Source of the DNA: Mesostigma viride
Lineage: Eukaryota; Streptophyta; Mesostigmatophyceae; Mesostigmatales; Mesostigmataceae
Length of the DNA: 47,500 nt
Assembly (NCBI GenBank): GCA_009746045.1
Contig: RPFO01000003.1
Coordinates: forward strand, 1,049,969 to 1,097,468
Direction: 5' to 3'
The notes beneath the pieces are model-generated. The model was not told where the DNA came from and made no database searches. It worked only from the letters and a program-made list of their open reading frames with translations. This document shows, in pieces, positions 25,922-37,799 of the stretch (position 1 is the stretch's first letter; each line of letters starts with the position of its first letter). Both the position numbers and the translations under genes were made by a program.

Positions 25922-26160
25922 TCAGACGAACTTTGCTAGCGTCTTTTCACCGGCCCCAGCACACATAATCTATAGCCGCTTACTGACAACGGCCGACAAC
26001 GACAACTGCTGAATAGGCGAAAAAGGCTGATAACTACATTTTTATATTTCGCTGCATTTGCTAATAGACACGCACGTTCTCCCACTTCTCCATTACAATA
26101 TAATTATCCATCTGGCCGTGTACAGGCAAAGATCCCCGAAGTAACTTACTGAAACGTATC
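25922..26160. other. Nothing recognised (possible promoter region of the minus-strand gene)
   Basis: AT-rich DNA upstream of the ATG at 25921. No defined promoter element could be identified. Confidence 0.3.
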
Positions 26161-26326
26161 TTACAGCATCGGATCACTGGCACCTAATCTACAGGTGGTA
26201 GATTACCAACCAAGACCCGTCGCGGTAATTTACTCTGTCGGTAATGTACTACCAAAGATGTGCAGTCGTAACGTTACTCTTACTTACGGCTAGTAAAATT
26301 ACTACGTAGGATGATAGGTAGTAATG
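26161..26326 (-). repeat. Degenerate subterminal repeats, right side of CACTA element
   Basis: Scattered GGTAATTTAC, GGTAATGTAC, AGTAAAATTAC and GGTAGTAATGATTAC motifs mirror the 15-bp repeats of the left side but are less regular. They are separated from the terminal repeat by the LINE insertion at 26342-27365. Confidence 0.6.
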
Positions 26327-26341
26327 ATTACGGCGTTGGAT

Positions 26342-27365
26342 GTTCCAGCCGGACGTTGCATGTTCCAGCCGGACCCCACGACCCCGGCGGAGGCCATCAC
26401 TTGGTTACACGTAGGCAATACGAGATTGGATACTTTACCATTGGACCCCCTGGAATTTGGCTGGACCCTGACCAAGGGGATGTCTAGGATCAGCAAATGT
26501 CTTTACGAGTACACGGCAGAATGGGGTTATGACATTTTATTGCACGAGAACCATAAGCTCCACCCTGGCCGCCCACGATGGGGCTTTCAATGGCCTGGAT
26601 ATAGTTGGATTAAACTTATCACCCTGGCGGTCGATCACCCTTTGGTGGACCGCAGAGCGACCGACATTCAACATCTTTTACTGCACAGAGCCATCGGGGT
26701 AAACGCGACCCTCAGCAGCCGGTTTCACCACGATGCGACATGCCTGTGCACCTTCCCTTCGGAAACAATTGAGCACCGCTTTCTCTACTGCCAAGTGAGC
26801 GGGGTGTGGCAATGGTTGTTTAACGTATGGTCCGCATGGACCGCGCTACCACATTCCACACTAACGCTATCCGTGCGTTGTATCATATTCGGTATGGCGG
26901 GGACCCCGGGGAGGAGCTATCCGACAGTCAACTAGCCTGGGTATGGCTCCGAACTAATATGCTATACGCGATCTGGACTATCCGGAACGAGACGGTTTTC
27001 AAAGTGCGGCACGAATACACCAAAGCCGCCGTTGTGAGGCGGTTTATCTTCCTCTGGAACTCAGCAATGCGTCGCGCTTGGCTCTTGGCGCAAGAACAAT
27101 ACAAGGTGTGGGACCCCGGGCCCAACAATGACAGGCCCAGCCCCTTGGAGCTCTTCCATGCTCTCCTGGGACGCAACAGGGTGTTTACTTGCATTCCTCA
27201 CGGTGACCTTACGCGCGTCACTTGGCTCCCCTGGTCACACAATGCTCCTTTCTAAACCTTTCACCTATCACACTACCCTCAGAGGGTAACCAGCTGGTCG
27301 ATACGTGGTACCTCTTCACCTAATGATATTCCTATTGGTTAATAAAAATACCCATTTACCCGGAA
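26342..27365 (+). mobile_element. LINE family C 3' fragment (zf-RVT type C-terminus)
   Basis: Flanked by the 15-bp duplication ATTACGGCGTTGGAT (26327-26341, 27366-27380). It encodes the post-reverse-transcriptase region of a non-LTR element: a zf-RVT-like CLCTFPSETIEHRFLYC, then, after a frameshift near 26900, LAWVWLRTNMLYAIWTIRNE, the typical W-x-IW-xxRN motif. A stop (TAA) lies at 27253-27255. The 3' end reads AAAAATACCCATTTACCCGG. A 23-bp repeat of this tail and a third copy of the target sequence follow (27381-27418). The element is 5'-truncated and inactive. Confidence 0.8.
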
Positions 27366-27449
27366 ATTACGGCGTTGGATAAAAATACCCATTTACCCGG
27401 AAAATTACGGCGTTGGATCTCACGCCTCGTATCTAGGTAGTAAGATAAG

Positions 27450-27505
27450 ACCTCGTAATTTACGCCTCGGATCATTTTTACTACCCTCGGACGAAAAGTA
27501 TAGTG
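27450..27505 (-). repeat. CACTA element right terminal inverted repeat
   Basis: Exact complement of 9980-10035, ending ...GTATAGTG. It is followed by the duplicated GT. Confidence 0.93.
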
Positions 27506-28657
27506 GTTCAAGATGTCCTCCAGCCACAAGAACTGCCACAGTCGCCACTCGCGTGTCTGCGTGTTGGCGGGGCGCTGGGCAGAGTCCCGGAAGTGTAGGA
27601 AGCGTGTAATTTGCTGAAAGCGCTGAAAGGGCATCACGTGCTGCAGGTTAGCAGCATGAGCAGCACCAAGTGGCTGGCCAGAAAAATAATCAGACCGGGC
27701 ACGCATGGCCACGAGTGACATGGTCAAGAGGAGGCCCAGCCACTTGCCCAGCTCGTTCATGGAAAGAGGCGACCACTCCCGTGCCCCAGCAGATGCCGTG
27801 CGCTGCTTCTCCTCGGCATAGCGGTTTGTCTCCTTGACAATCCGCTCCAGCACGGGGCCAGGCTGCCAAAACAGCAAGAATAGCTCGAGAGGAGAAAACC
27901 TGTAAGGAACCCCCGGGATGTTCTGATACATCGCCTTGCGCTCATCGTCAACCGGCTCAGAATGCCGCGGGCGGGGAAGTGTTGCAGGATCCGGCGTGCC
28001 AGTGCCGAACACCCACCCATCGTCGCCATCGTCGCCACCATCGGGAGCATCGTCCCCCGCCTCCTCCGCCTCAGCATCGCTGTCAACGAGCTCGGGAACG
28101 ACGTCGTCATCGACAGAAGAGTCGCTGGCCTCGGAGTCGGGTTGATCCGGAGGGGGCAGCCGCTGCAGACGCCTCCTTGCAGCAGGCGCGATGGCTGGAG
28201 TCTTCCTCGGGTTGCCTGCACGACGCTTGGCACGTTTCTTGACCGGGGAAGTGGAGATATCCTCGCTATCCCCCTCGTCATCCGCCTCGGGCTCCGATGC
28301 CGGCTCCGAGGCATCTGGACCGTCACCTGCGCTCCCACCTTCCTGCCCATCGCTGCCTGCATCCCCTTCCTCCTCTACCTCGTCCTCCGCAGGCCTAGAG
28401 GTCTCTCCTACCTTCCTGAACTGAAAAATCTGCTCTTTTGTCAACTTATATTTGCATGGATCGTCGACAAATTTGCACCATCCGTGATTCTTATCGCGTG
28501 TCACCTCCGCTACATGGCCGTCTAGACGATAATGCGCATGATTCTCACCATATTCTTGCACTGCCCACGGCTCTCCGAAGAAGGCCGGAGGCACTGCCAC
28601 CTTAAATCCAAGTTTCAGTCGAAATGTGGCCAGCAGCTGGCCAGTAGGCGACGCCAT
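27506..28657 (-). CDS. piggyBac transposase, N-terminal half
   Basis: 384 codons from ATG at 28657 (MASPTGQLL) to AAC at 27506-27508, where the CACTA element begins. It opens with a small folded-looking region (FFGEPWAVQEYGENHAHYRL, WCKFVDDPCKYKL). A long acidic linker follows, containing a basic nuclear-localisation-like cluster (KKRAKRRAGNPRK). The start of the DDE_Tnp_1_7 domain comes next (YRFSPLELFLLFWQPG, NELGKWLGLLLTMSL, QHVMPFQRFQQITRFLHF). Joined to 8754-9977 the protein would have 791 residues, somewhat longer than the ~600 of the classical insect enzyme because of the acidic linker. In the present sequence the frame runs on into the CACTA terminal repeat. Confidence 0.88.
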
Positions 28658-28956
28658 GTCTGTCGAGGTCAAACGTCGTTTCGTCGTCGTGCACGTCTTT
28701 TTGCAAAAAACGCAGATTTTTTTCCCGCCGAAAGTACCCCAGGACCAGGGTACCCCCCTGGGTTTGCCAGATCAGTACTCCCTGGCCAAGTGTCCAAAGT
28801 ACGGTCTGAAGTGCTCTACGGAAAGCTGAGATCTAGATCTTTCAATCCCGCCAGGTGGCACCATCAAATTATTTTTGGCGCGGCGCCTGCAAGGCGCACA
28901 AACTCAGTCCGTTAGAGTGGCGCGAGTTCAACTGGTACCACTAAAACGGACTCAGT
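28658..28956. other. piggyBac 5' end region
   Basis: Non-coding end of the transposon upstream of the transposase ATG, presumably containing its promoter. It includes an AAACTCAGTCCGTTAGAGTG block (28899-28918) repeated inverted near the left end (8145-8160). Confidence 0.5.
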
Positions 28957-29058
28957 ACCATTTAAGGGTAAGCCATATGCCCCTTCTCAGGGATATGTGC
29001 TACATTGACTCCCAACGGAGTGATGTTCCTAATTAATTAGTTAATTAATATCAGTTGC

Positions 29059-29275
29059 CCGAACCAGTCAGCTGTCGACACCACCCTTGGTCTGGCCAGC
29101 TTACAGCGGCTTGGCCAGCCAGGGCGGCATGCCCTGACGTGGCCTGCCCCCAAGGACATCTCCAAGAGGGTTGGTAGATGGCCAGCAACCAACTACACAG
29201 ACCAACTACACAGACTGGCTGAGATCTATAGCTTATGGTCCCAGCTCAGTTTAAACACCATATTTCCTCAATGGC
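29059..29275 (+). pseudogene. RTE-like reverse transcriptase C-terminus, right half
   Basis: Continues the relic from 6759 in the same frame: VDTTLGLASLQRLGQPGRHA, LTWPAPKDISKRVG, LHRLAEIYSLWSQL. It matches VDTALGLAGPQRLGQPGRHI, LTWPGPKNIPKKVG and IHSLSRLWTAM of the intact LINE. Confidence 0.8.
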
Positions 29276-29640
29276 CGGTCTGCCCCGCGGACGTGGTCCT
29301 CGTATTGGCGGCAGCAGACCACAACTGACATGCGAAAGTGGCTGCAACGGCAGTATGGTTGACGGCGGAGCCCATAACTTTTGCGCCCGAGCCCCAAATT
29401 AATTCAGTCAGATCTCAATTGCATTTGATGCGTCTTATTAAAACGCACCTCGCAAATATAATCGGCTACGCGGGCCGGCCGGAAACGCACTATCGAAAAC
29501 GCACGAGACAAGATTCAGGTTATTACGACTCCGAAAGCTAAAGATCTTTTGGCCCAAACTGTGATTAGCTTTCGGAGTCGACATAGTTTATGATATTCGT
29601 CATAATTCATAAATTTTGAAAAGGAGATCACCGGCTTCAG
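29276..29640. other. Nothing recognised; short inverted repeat
   Basis: GACTCCGAAAGCTAAAGATC (29528-29547) has a partial inverted partner, AGCTTTCGGAGTC, at 29567-29579. No gene was recognised. Confidence 0.35.
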
Positions 29641-30385
29641 CAGTCCAACGTATCACTCGATCGCCATACATTGTTCTCGCTACTGTTTAGATAGATGTTG
29701 TATAGTGATGTTGTTAGATAGATGTTGTAGGTAGCTGACGTAGATAGATTAGACCAGTAGGACTGTTTGCACCCACCCACCCATCCATCCATCCATCCAT
29801 CCATCCATCCATCCATCCATCCATCCATCCATCCATCCATCCATCCATCCATCCATCCATCCATCCATCCATCCATCCATCCATCCATCCATCCATCCAT
29901 CCATCCATCCATCCATCCATCCATCCATCCATCCATCCATCCATCCATCCATCCATCCATCCATCCATCCATCCATCCATCCATCCATCCATCCATCCAT
30001 CCATCCATCCATCCATCCATCCATCCATCCATCCATCCATCCATCCATCCATCCATCCATCCATCCATCCATCCATCCATCCATCCATCCATCCATCCAT
30101 CCATCCATCCATCCATCCATCCATCCATCCATCCATCCATCCATCCATCCATCCATCCATCCATCCATCCATCCATCCATCCATCCATCCATCCATCCAT
30201 CCATCCATCCATCCATCCATCCATCCATCCATCCATCCATCCATCCATCCATCCATCCATCCATCCATCCATCCATCCATCCATCCATCCATCCATCCAT
30301 CCATCCATCCATGCATCCATCCATCAGGGTTAATATATGCTCCGTGACTCCCCAACGGGAGCACGAGTCTAATTAATTACTATAT
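29641..30385 (+). mobile_element. LINE family B 3' end with internal CCAT expansion
   Basis: The left part (GATAGATTAGACCAGTAGGA, CTGTTTG) and the right part (GGTTAATATATGCTCCGTGA and CTCCCCAACGGGAG at 30348-30361, then TCTAATTAATTA) match 4381-4499. The CCATCCAT seed of 4440 is replaced here by about 550 bp of (CCAT)n. Confidence 0.7.
29778..30325. repeat. (CCAT)n array
   Basis: About 136 nearly perfect units, with one ATGC variant near the right end (30311). It lies within a LINE 3' UTR. Open frames across it are artefacts. Confidence 0.96.
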
Positions 30386-31620
30386 TGTAATAATTAATAT
30401 TGTAATTAATATTAATATTGTAGTAATTAATATATTGTTCTCGCTCAGCCGCCTGGATTACCCGCCAAGTCATTGCCAAGCGCCGCGCCTGAGCCTAAGA
30501 AACTTTGCCACGACCACCATTGAAGCCGCTTTTGATCACCCCTGCAATGAATTAACACTTCTCCTTATTATACGATTGGCTATTTCTGTCCAAGCTATAG
30601 GGACAGTGTGCCCAGGTCCTCCGGTACCTGGTCTGCATGGACAGGAACGCAAGAGTGTTTAGCCTGACGGAAATTATTTCGACTATATTCTGATTTTCTG
30701 ATTTGGCACGCCGATAAGGTGAAAACCATGTGCGTTCAGTGCCGGTCCGCGAAAAACGCGATCCACATCACCTAAAATCGGTCCGTCCGGTTACATGAGA
30801 TCCTGGGAATTTTGGCGCGAACGCGTCGCGTTGAGGACGACGGGACCAGAAAAATTCCACCTCGCATGGCTGTCGACCCTATGTCCGCCGGAATATCAGT
30901 CAAAAGTCAATTATGCATGTTAAGTCGCTGCGATGGATGCAAACGACGCGTAAACTCTCCTGCTTTGCGATGATGCATGGTAGATATTATTCGCGTATGT
31001 TCATGCGTCAAAATAATTCGCAAACTGAGACGCTGATTTTTTGTGTCGGCCAGATCTGGAATTGGCAGCGAAAATGCATGTTTATTAATTGTGGGGGAAA
31101 CTTTTTTGTTGGAAGCTCACAATTCCCAAAAGGTGGAATCCGAATGGGCTTCAAGTCTACTTTCACGAGCGCTAATCAGTTTTTCGAGAAACGAATCACA
31201 TTTTCCAGGCTGTCGCATTACCTGCCGGCAGGTCAGATTTTGCTGTTTTCAGTGACGTTTACGACCGTCCTTGCTTGATGCGTTTCTTCCTTTTTTTCGG
31301 CTCACGGCATGGCGGGGCTTGTTCCAACATGCCTGCGGAGGTGTAAGCTGTGTAGCCATGATTTAAAAGTCACATATTGCTCTCGCGCCACCATCTGTTA
31401 CTGCTCGACACTGCAAGAAACACTGGTTGCCTGCTCGCAACGCAAGCACAAGCACGACAACGGTGCCCTAATCCACATCCAGGCGTGTATTTCCGAGAAA
31501 AACTTCAGGCTTTTGTCGCGGCATACCTTCGGTGTTCCAAGCCGTTCACCGCTCCCCGAAATAGTCTTATGACTCGCTTTTATAGCATTGTGGGTTCGCG
31601 TCCGCCATCTCCGCCGGGTG
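30386..31620. other. Nothing recognised
   Basis: About 1.2 kb of moderate GC with no motif-bearing frame and no clear repeat. It begins with an A+T-rich (TAATATTG) stretch that looks like the end of the LINE tail. Confidence 0.3.
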
Positions 31621-31630
31621 CTGACACGAG

Positions 31631-33169
31631 ATGTTCGCGCTGAACCTGGACTGCAAGGTCGCCCGCTACCGGCTAGCTGTACGTATTTAGCAAGCTCTGG
31701 ATGATATTGTCATGGTTTTGGTGCAGGAAGGTGCTGTGGGGGGGTCTATCTCACCTCTTTACCTAGCTTTCCTCCTCCTAGCTTGACAGCTAAGTTTGCA
31801 TCAGGAAGTCATGCTTGTTGACAAAGCTCGATGGATATAAACCTTGGGATGTGCTGTGAAGGTGTTAGCATGCTTGCTTGAAGAATTGAATGCGTATTTG
31901 TGCAAGCCATGGACATTTTTTATTAAGGGCAGTAGGTAGCAGCCACGTTCTTATTCAATTGTGTCAGGACGTCTATGTTGCCTTTACTGCACTCTGTCCT
32001 AGAGGAGTTTGATGCCACTGTAGATGACTATGACCAGTGGGGTGGTGAGGATGGGCCGGTGTGCTGCTGGGGTGAGCCTGAAGGGCACCTTGGATCACGT
32101 GACCCTTAGGCAATCATGCGAGGCTGTGCAGTTTATGGCTTGTGATGTATGGATGCAGCGGGTGAGGCAGGTTGTCGTTGCCGTGGCCTGTGTTAGTGAA
32201 CTCTATCATCTTTTAACTTACCCAAAGCCCCCCTAGACCTAAACTGCCTCGCCTTCTTTGAGGGGTTGCCTTCTTTGAGGAGTGCCATGTCTTGAAAGGT
32301 TTGTTGGGGCCCTGGCATTTCAGAGTAGGTTGAGGTGGAGAGGGGTGGCACACTGCTAGGTGATGGCAGGGCCATCCATGTGATGCACCTTACGTTGGGA
32401 TGGGGACCATGCATTTGTTCTTGTTGCTAGCATGGGCAGGGTGAGCGGCTGGGAGTAAGGTGTAAGTGCTACTTGCGCCACTGTCCGAAAGGGGAGCTCC
32501 ATGCGGTGGGCAAACAGCGTTGCAAGCGTACACTTAACACAAATGTGGTCTGATGCACTCAGCTGACCTGCCATTTCTCTTGATGCACCAAACCACACTA
32601 AAGGCTTGATATAGCCGGTAGGAAATGCATGTGCATGCAGTGTCAAAAGCAGAGAGGGACACTGTTAGCACATGAGTGTGATTGTAAACCGATGAGTGTG
32701 AGCCTCCCCGTGCCATCCCATGCATTTTACACCTATTTTTGGCAAGCCCCCATCATGCCGCAGTTATGCACCGCCTATGCAAGGGGGATGAATAGACAGT
32801 TATAGGTGTGTTGAGGGATGAGATAAGGGTAAACATGAGGAGCCATGCAGGCTAAAACGGAAGGGCGATGTCAACAGTGTGTTTGCCCAGATTTTGATGT
32901 CAGGAGGGGCTGAAAGATCAGTGGCCACGATAAACCTAGGTGGATTACATGAGAGATGACACGACCATGAGAGGGTGGTAGATGAGTTCAACTGAGAAGA
33001 GCTAGCATTACATGCACAGATTCTTAATGACCTATGGACTGTCCAAGGGTTGGAGTTCAGTGCACGTTCCAAAGACTATGATGAGCATGACGATGATGGC
33101 AAGGGGGCGGGGGGCGCAATTAGGACAGGCACTGATGCAGAATTATGTTGTACAGCAGCTAGGTGCTGA
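31631..33169 (+). other. Candidate coding fragments of an unknown host gene
   Basis: Three coding-like stretches lie on the plus strand: 31631-31678 (ATG, MFALNLDCKVARYRLA, followed by donor GTACGT), about 31968-32071 (LLHSVLEEFDATVDDYDQWG, donor GTGAGC) and 33020-33169 (after acceptor CACAG, ILNDLWTVQGLEFSARSKDY, then DEHDDDGKGAGG, stop TGA). The phases do not join simply, and no TGTAA follows nearby, so no gene model can be proposed. They may be chance or parts of a decayed gene. Confidence 0.2.
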
Positions 33170-34790
33170 GCTCAATTGAATAGCAGCCCAAGCCACTGCT
33201 GTCCTTGATTGCGCTTTGTATTTCCATGTAGCAGAGAGGCACCTGGCAGATATATATTTGGATTAGCTGCTATAAGACACGCACAGCAGGGGTGCCCAGC
33301 AGAGTGGGCCAAGTACTGCAAAGGAGATTGTGTGTGCTGCCGAGCGGGGCCCGTTTAGAAAAGAGACTGGTCAGCCGACAGGCACGACTGGTCAGCCAAG
33401 CTCCCCTTCTTGAGGCTTGTAGGCACTATGGTGCTTGTTCCGAATGCCAGCATCTACTGTGATTGATGGTGATTTTATCCCTTGATGATCGCTTTTTTAG
33501 TCTGTGTTGGCTAATGTATCCAGCCCCAGTGGCATGTATATGAATCCCATGACAGCCATGACGATAATTGAGTGAAGAATGCAAAGTTTTCCAAGACAAT
33601 GGCGCAGAATATGGAGTATTTTTGCAAAAATCGCTCTATTTCTGCTTGCATCCGTCACTTTTAGTGGGCCGGCAGTGGTCCTAATATGTCCAACTTGTGT
33701 TCTAGTGTAAATTCAAGTATTGTGCTATTAATGTGACGAATTCTGGCATGATTGGGCCGCATATGTGCTGGCAGGGGCTTCATAAGTTTGAAAATAATGC
33801 ACTAAAACGGTGTTTTGGCTCATGTATGCCAGAATTATAGCACATAGTTTGGTCCTACATTGCATACTTAAGGGCGGTTTTTGTCTTTGGATATAAATTA
33901 ATAAGCATGACCATTTCCAGCTGAATTGGACTACATTTACTACTTGTGTGTGGCTGCTATGCCTCCTTATGCCTGGAAAACATCGTTTTTTGCACTTTTC
34001 CACGTCACGGTTTGATGCTAAAAATAGGTCAGTTGGCCCCCCAATTAATGTGATGTGAACAGGGTCCTAGGGGGACCTTAAGTCCAGAAAGGCACCCCGA
34101 TCTGACTATATGTGTGGGAGATATGACCCCATGTAACAAAAAAGGCCGTTTTTAGGTGATGTGCTGCAAATGAATCCAGGGCGGACTATATGATGACGAA
34201 GAGCAAGTGCAGTCGCTCCTCAACCACTCGGGGGAGCCGTTCTGACATGCGCCTGCTGATCCTGATCGATCAGCTACTTTCAGATCAACGAAGAAGCTAT
34301 AGTCATCTCCTTGCTGCGCTATGCAACCGGCCAGCAGCCGCACCGGCTCCCTCGATGCCAGGCTCTGCAAACTAGGGCGACCGAGCCTCGCGCGCAGTGC
34401 TGGAGCTAGGAGCGCGTGACCTCAAGTGGCCGCAGCCTGGCCGAGAAGCTGACCACATATCTCAACACGGTGGAGGCCCAGGCCTACAACGCCGCTGAGT
34501 AGGACTACACATACCCGCCGGCCCCTGACGGAACTCCTGGCCGACCCCAACCACCTACCGCCGTTCACCGAGACCAAGCCAAGCCACCGCCTCCAATTAA
34601 GCATGCAACTCCAGTGCTTATACGCCGCCGTAGGACCTCAGTTACCAGCTCGATCCCCGCCCCGGTGATTAAAAGGACGGCGCTCACGGGTTTCCTGCCG
34701 CAACCGGACGACGGACGTCTGCGACGTGTTAACCGGATCGTGCAGCCTTGCGGCCGACACGCCGCCGATTCCTCAGTGACTGAGTGGCAG
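33170..34790. other. Nothing recognised
   Basis: Low-GC DNA to about 34.15 kb, then a GC-rich part with frameshifted Pro/Arg-rich frames. The latter may be the eroded upstream part of the LINE relic that follows. Confidence 0.3.
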
Positions 34791-34799
34791 CACACGGTC

Positions 34800-36085
34800 A
34801 GCTATACCGGGTATTATGCTGTACAATTAAAACAAAGGTTCCCCTGACAACCCCGCCAACTATACCGAGGTCAGTGTTCCGATACAGAGCGCTTTCTGGC
34901 AACTTGTTCATGCGCATGCATGAGTCCTCAACTGCCGCGGCCTTCGTTCTGCATGCTCTCGACCGTCACCTCGGGGAGTCAGTCAAATGGGCTTGCGCGT
35001 CCTGGGCGCAACATCGTCATGACCATCTTCGTCGCGCACCGTCGATCTTCGAGGATGCAATCGCGCTCCTGCAACCTGGTGAGTTTCCCGCCATTCTGAT
35101 CTTCACAGCGTCGACTTCATCAAGGCCTTTGATTCTGCCCTCTGCATGGGCCGGCCGCTCTCTGGGCTGTCCTTGCTCGCGCTCGCGCGTCCCCAGGTTC
35201 CCCTGATTATTACTGTCATCCCCATATGCTGTACGTAGGAGGGGTCGACCACCTCGGCGCGCACTCGACACCGCATTATGTACCCCGGCCGGCCTGCATG
35301 TCCACTGCCGACCGGCGTCTGGCAGGCCGGGCTGCGTCATGTCACTGCATGCCCCCTACTGGTTATTATTGTAGTGGATTATGTTATGCGCCAGGTACGC
35401 GCCCGCTTTGCTCTGCTGGCTGGCTGCGGACCTGGCCATGCAGTATAGTGATTGAGAATGAGCCTGGGAAGGGGGGGCCAGCGAACAAGCAGAATTTACT
35501 GGTGCTGACCTCATCTATGCCGACGACATCACGCTCATTGAGAAGCCGGAGTCTGCCCAACTCTGCCTGGCGCTTGAGGCCCGTGCTATTGGTCTAGAAA
35601 TTAGCACTAAAACTAGTGGCCCTTGGCCGGCCTGGCCGCCGGCCCCCCCGCCTGACTGAGCTACTAGTCCGCCTCTTAGTCATGACACCCCTGTCATGCA
35701 ACGTCCCTGCATGCTTCAGGCCGTTGGCAGCCAGGCTCGGCAGTTCGCTCCCCGACTGCATGGAGATCTACGACATGGTCAACGACCCGGATCGGCATCA
35801 TTGGCGTGGCCGGGGCAACTCGATTACGACATCACAGCCCGAGTACGGTTCCTCGATCAGTCTAGAGCTCGCCGCAAGAAGCTGGTGAACACCTCCTGGT
35901 CGCTTGATGACGACCTGACGCCAGCCCAGCAGCAGCAACACCGCGATCAGTGGCCCGACTATACATGTATCCGCCACAAGACCATGCAACCCCGAGAAGC
36001 CCCAACCAAGTGTACTGGCGGGGCGGGGACCTTTATGTCAACAAGAAACTGTGGAAAGCCCCCCCGGGCTTCCCCGGGATCATAG
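34800..36085 (+). pseudogene. Decayed LINE: reverse transcriptase and ORF1-like relic
   Basis: Frameshifted pieces match the intact ORF2 in order: NLFMRM, LHALDRHLGES, EFPAILIF followed by VDFIKAFDSA in another frame (about 35100), then ADLIYADDITLIEKPESAQ, LALEARAIGLEIS (about 35500-35610). The polymerase aspartates are still recognisable, but many stops and indels disable the gene. From about 35860 an ORF1-type segment follows (SLDDDLTPAQQQQHRDQWPD). The order RT then ORF1 differs from the intact element and suggests rearrangement or two overlapping relics. Confidence 0.65.
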
Positions 36086-36497
36086 AGCACTCAAGCTAGT
36101 TGTCTAGATGGGGGCAATCGATTATGGGATAGCTAAGGCATTACAGCACTTGACATGATATCAGCGCACAGCGTTAAATAGTACCTTCAATTAGCTCTGG
36201 CACCTTGTGGAGTTGTGGTCGTCAGCTTGCGCCTTCGCCGCGACGTCTTCAGCCCACCTCACATCTGTAGCATATAAGCTATGCGTCAGCCTACCTATGG
36301 TATTGCACTGGTTAATTGTATTGATTGCACACCCACAGTACATGTTGCGCCCCGGCATGCACCGGCCGGCATGCTGTGGAGAGAGCGCTCTCAGTGGCCT
36401 GCCCAATCGCGGCATGCAGTGAGAGAAGCTAGGGCGCCCGGCCTAGCTCCCTCCTTCTTGCTGTGTATATAGGGTTGAAGGTTCCTTTACTCTGTAT

Positions 36498-36545
36498 TGG
36501 CACCCACGTGACGCAGTCACGTGCTTTATATTAATGAATTCATTA
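36498..36545 (+). mobile_element. Possible retroelement 3' end with CACGTGAC hairpin
   Basis: CACGTGACGCAGTCACGTG (about 36505-36523) forms an 8-bp stem with a 3-nt loop and is followed by an A+T-rich ATTAATGAATTCATTAA tail. A diverged copy, CACGTGACGCAGTTACGAG, precedes the GAAT array at 39.16 kb. The layout resembles the other LINE 3' ends, but the stem differs. Confidence 0.4.
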
Positions 36546-36594
36546 ACTCGATCACGAGGCTCCGTCGCTCGGTAGAGCACTTGCAATTACCCCG

Positions 36595-37365
36595 CCCTGC
36601 CCCGGCTTGTCAAGCGTGACCTGTTCAAGGTCGTCATTCTGACGATCCTTCGACATCAATTGCTGACATCCATCGCTGACATCCATCAAGGAGACAACCA
36701 GCGCTGCCAGGCCAGAAATCGCCGGGGAGAATCCGGACCATGGTAGCTCGAGCCTGCCGTTACCTACTACCTTGTCCGCCTGTTCGAGTCGTTCAGGTTG
36801 ATGAATATATGAATGGTGATGGAAATGTGTTGCCTTGTGCATTGAAATTATGGCTGGCTTACGTGTAGAGTGACTAGATGACCTAGACGGTGTGCATGGG
36901 GCTGGAAGCAGCTTGCTTGATCAGGGCGTGTGTTTCGAGCCCAACTGGCCGGGAGTGTCTAGTAGTAGTGGTGAGCACCATTGCTGCGATCGCTCTCCCA
37001 CCATTTACGAGGAAATACCCGCAAATGGAAAACCACTGAAAAGGTCTAGCTCAGTAGTCAGCCATTACGTTAGCCACATGTGCCATGATTCCAAACGTCC
37101 AAGAACTGCACACCGGCGGTGCAAAGGCAAAAATCCGGAGGCCGCTGGCCATATGCAGGACTTAATTCAAATGTGCGGCGAGAACCAAAAGCCCGCGTAT
37201 GCCAGAAAACATGGTGTTGCTGCAGCGACGCGACGATGTGGACCAACGTATCCAGTGCCACGCTCGGAACGGCCGCAAAGGAGATCTGGCATCACCTATA
37301 TGGCGCCAAGACGTGGACGCTGACGCAGGAGGCGCCTGGAGAAACAGCTTGACGTACGGCATAGT
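36595..37365 (+). pseudogene. Scattered LINE reverse transcriptase fragments
   Basis: LVKRDLFKVVILTIL (about 36605-36650) resembles the intact HRKRMLFKVLVLTVL, and LYGAKTWTLTQEAPGE (about 37295-37345) resembles LTYGAEAWTLTATLAA. The rest is not recognisable, so these are heavily decayed pieces of one copy. Confidence 0.5.
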
Positions 37366-37452
37366 CGTCACCAATTATATAAGAAGTCAGTTTGGTTTGC
37401 ACAATTTTTAGCCATGAGGACTTGAACTCTGATTTACCATATACGAACCATA

Positions 37453-37490
37453 TAAGAATGTGGGAAACATATATGTTTCCCACATTCTTA
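37453..37490. repeat. Perfect 38-bp palindrome
   Basis: TAAGAATGTGGGAAACATA is followed directly by its exact complement, with no spacer. It lies in intergenic, TE-rich DNA. Confidence 0.95.
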
Positions 37491-37799
37491 GGCACAGGCG
37501 CCTGCATCATGCATCGGGCCTACCCGGGCACCTGGCCTGTATATACAGATCAGGTATAATATAATTGCTTACATCAGAGTAAAGGCACCCACGTAAAAAT
37601 AAACAAAGCCAACGCTAATTAAGAGATACCACGACAAAACAACCGCAACAGCCGTCATGCAGGACACTCGATCCACACCGGCCGCGGAATGAAGTAAAAC
37701 AGAGTAATAACCGTGCTGCGCCGCAAAGTCAGCTCGTGTGCGGCGGAGCAAGATGTCAGCCATAGCCCTGGTATAATCAGCTACCGAAAGGCGTTGGCG

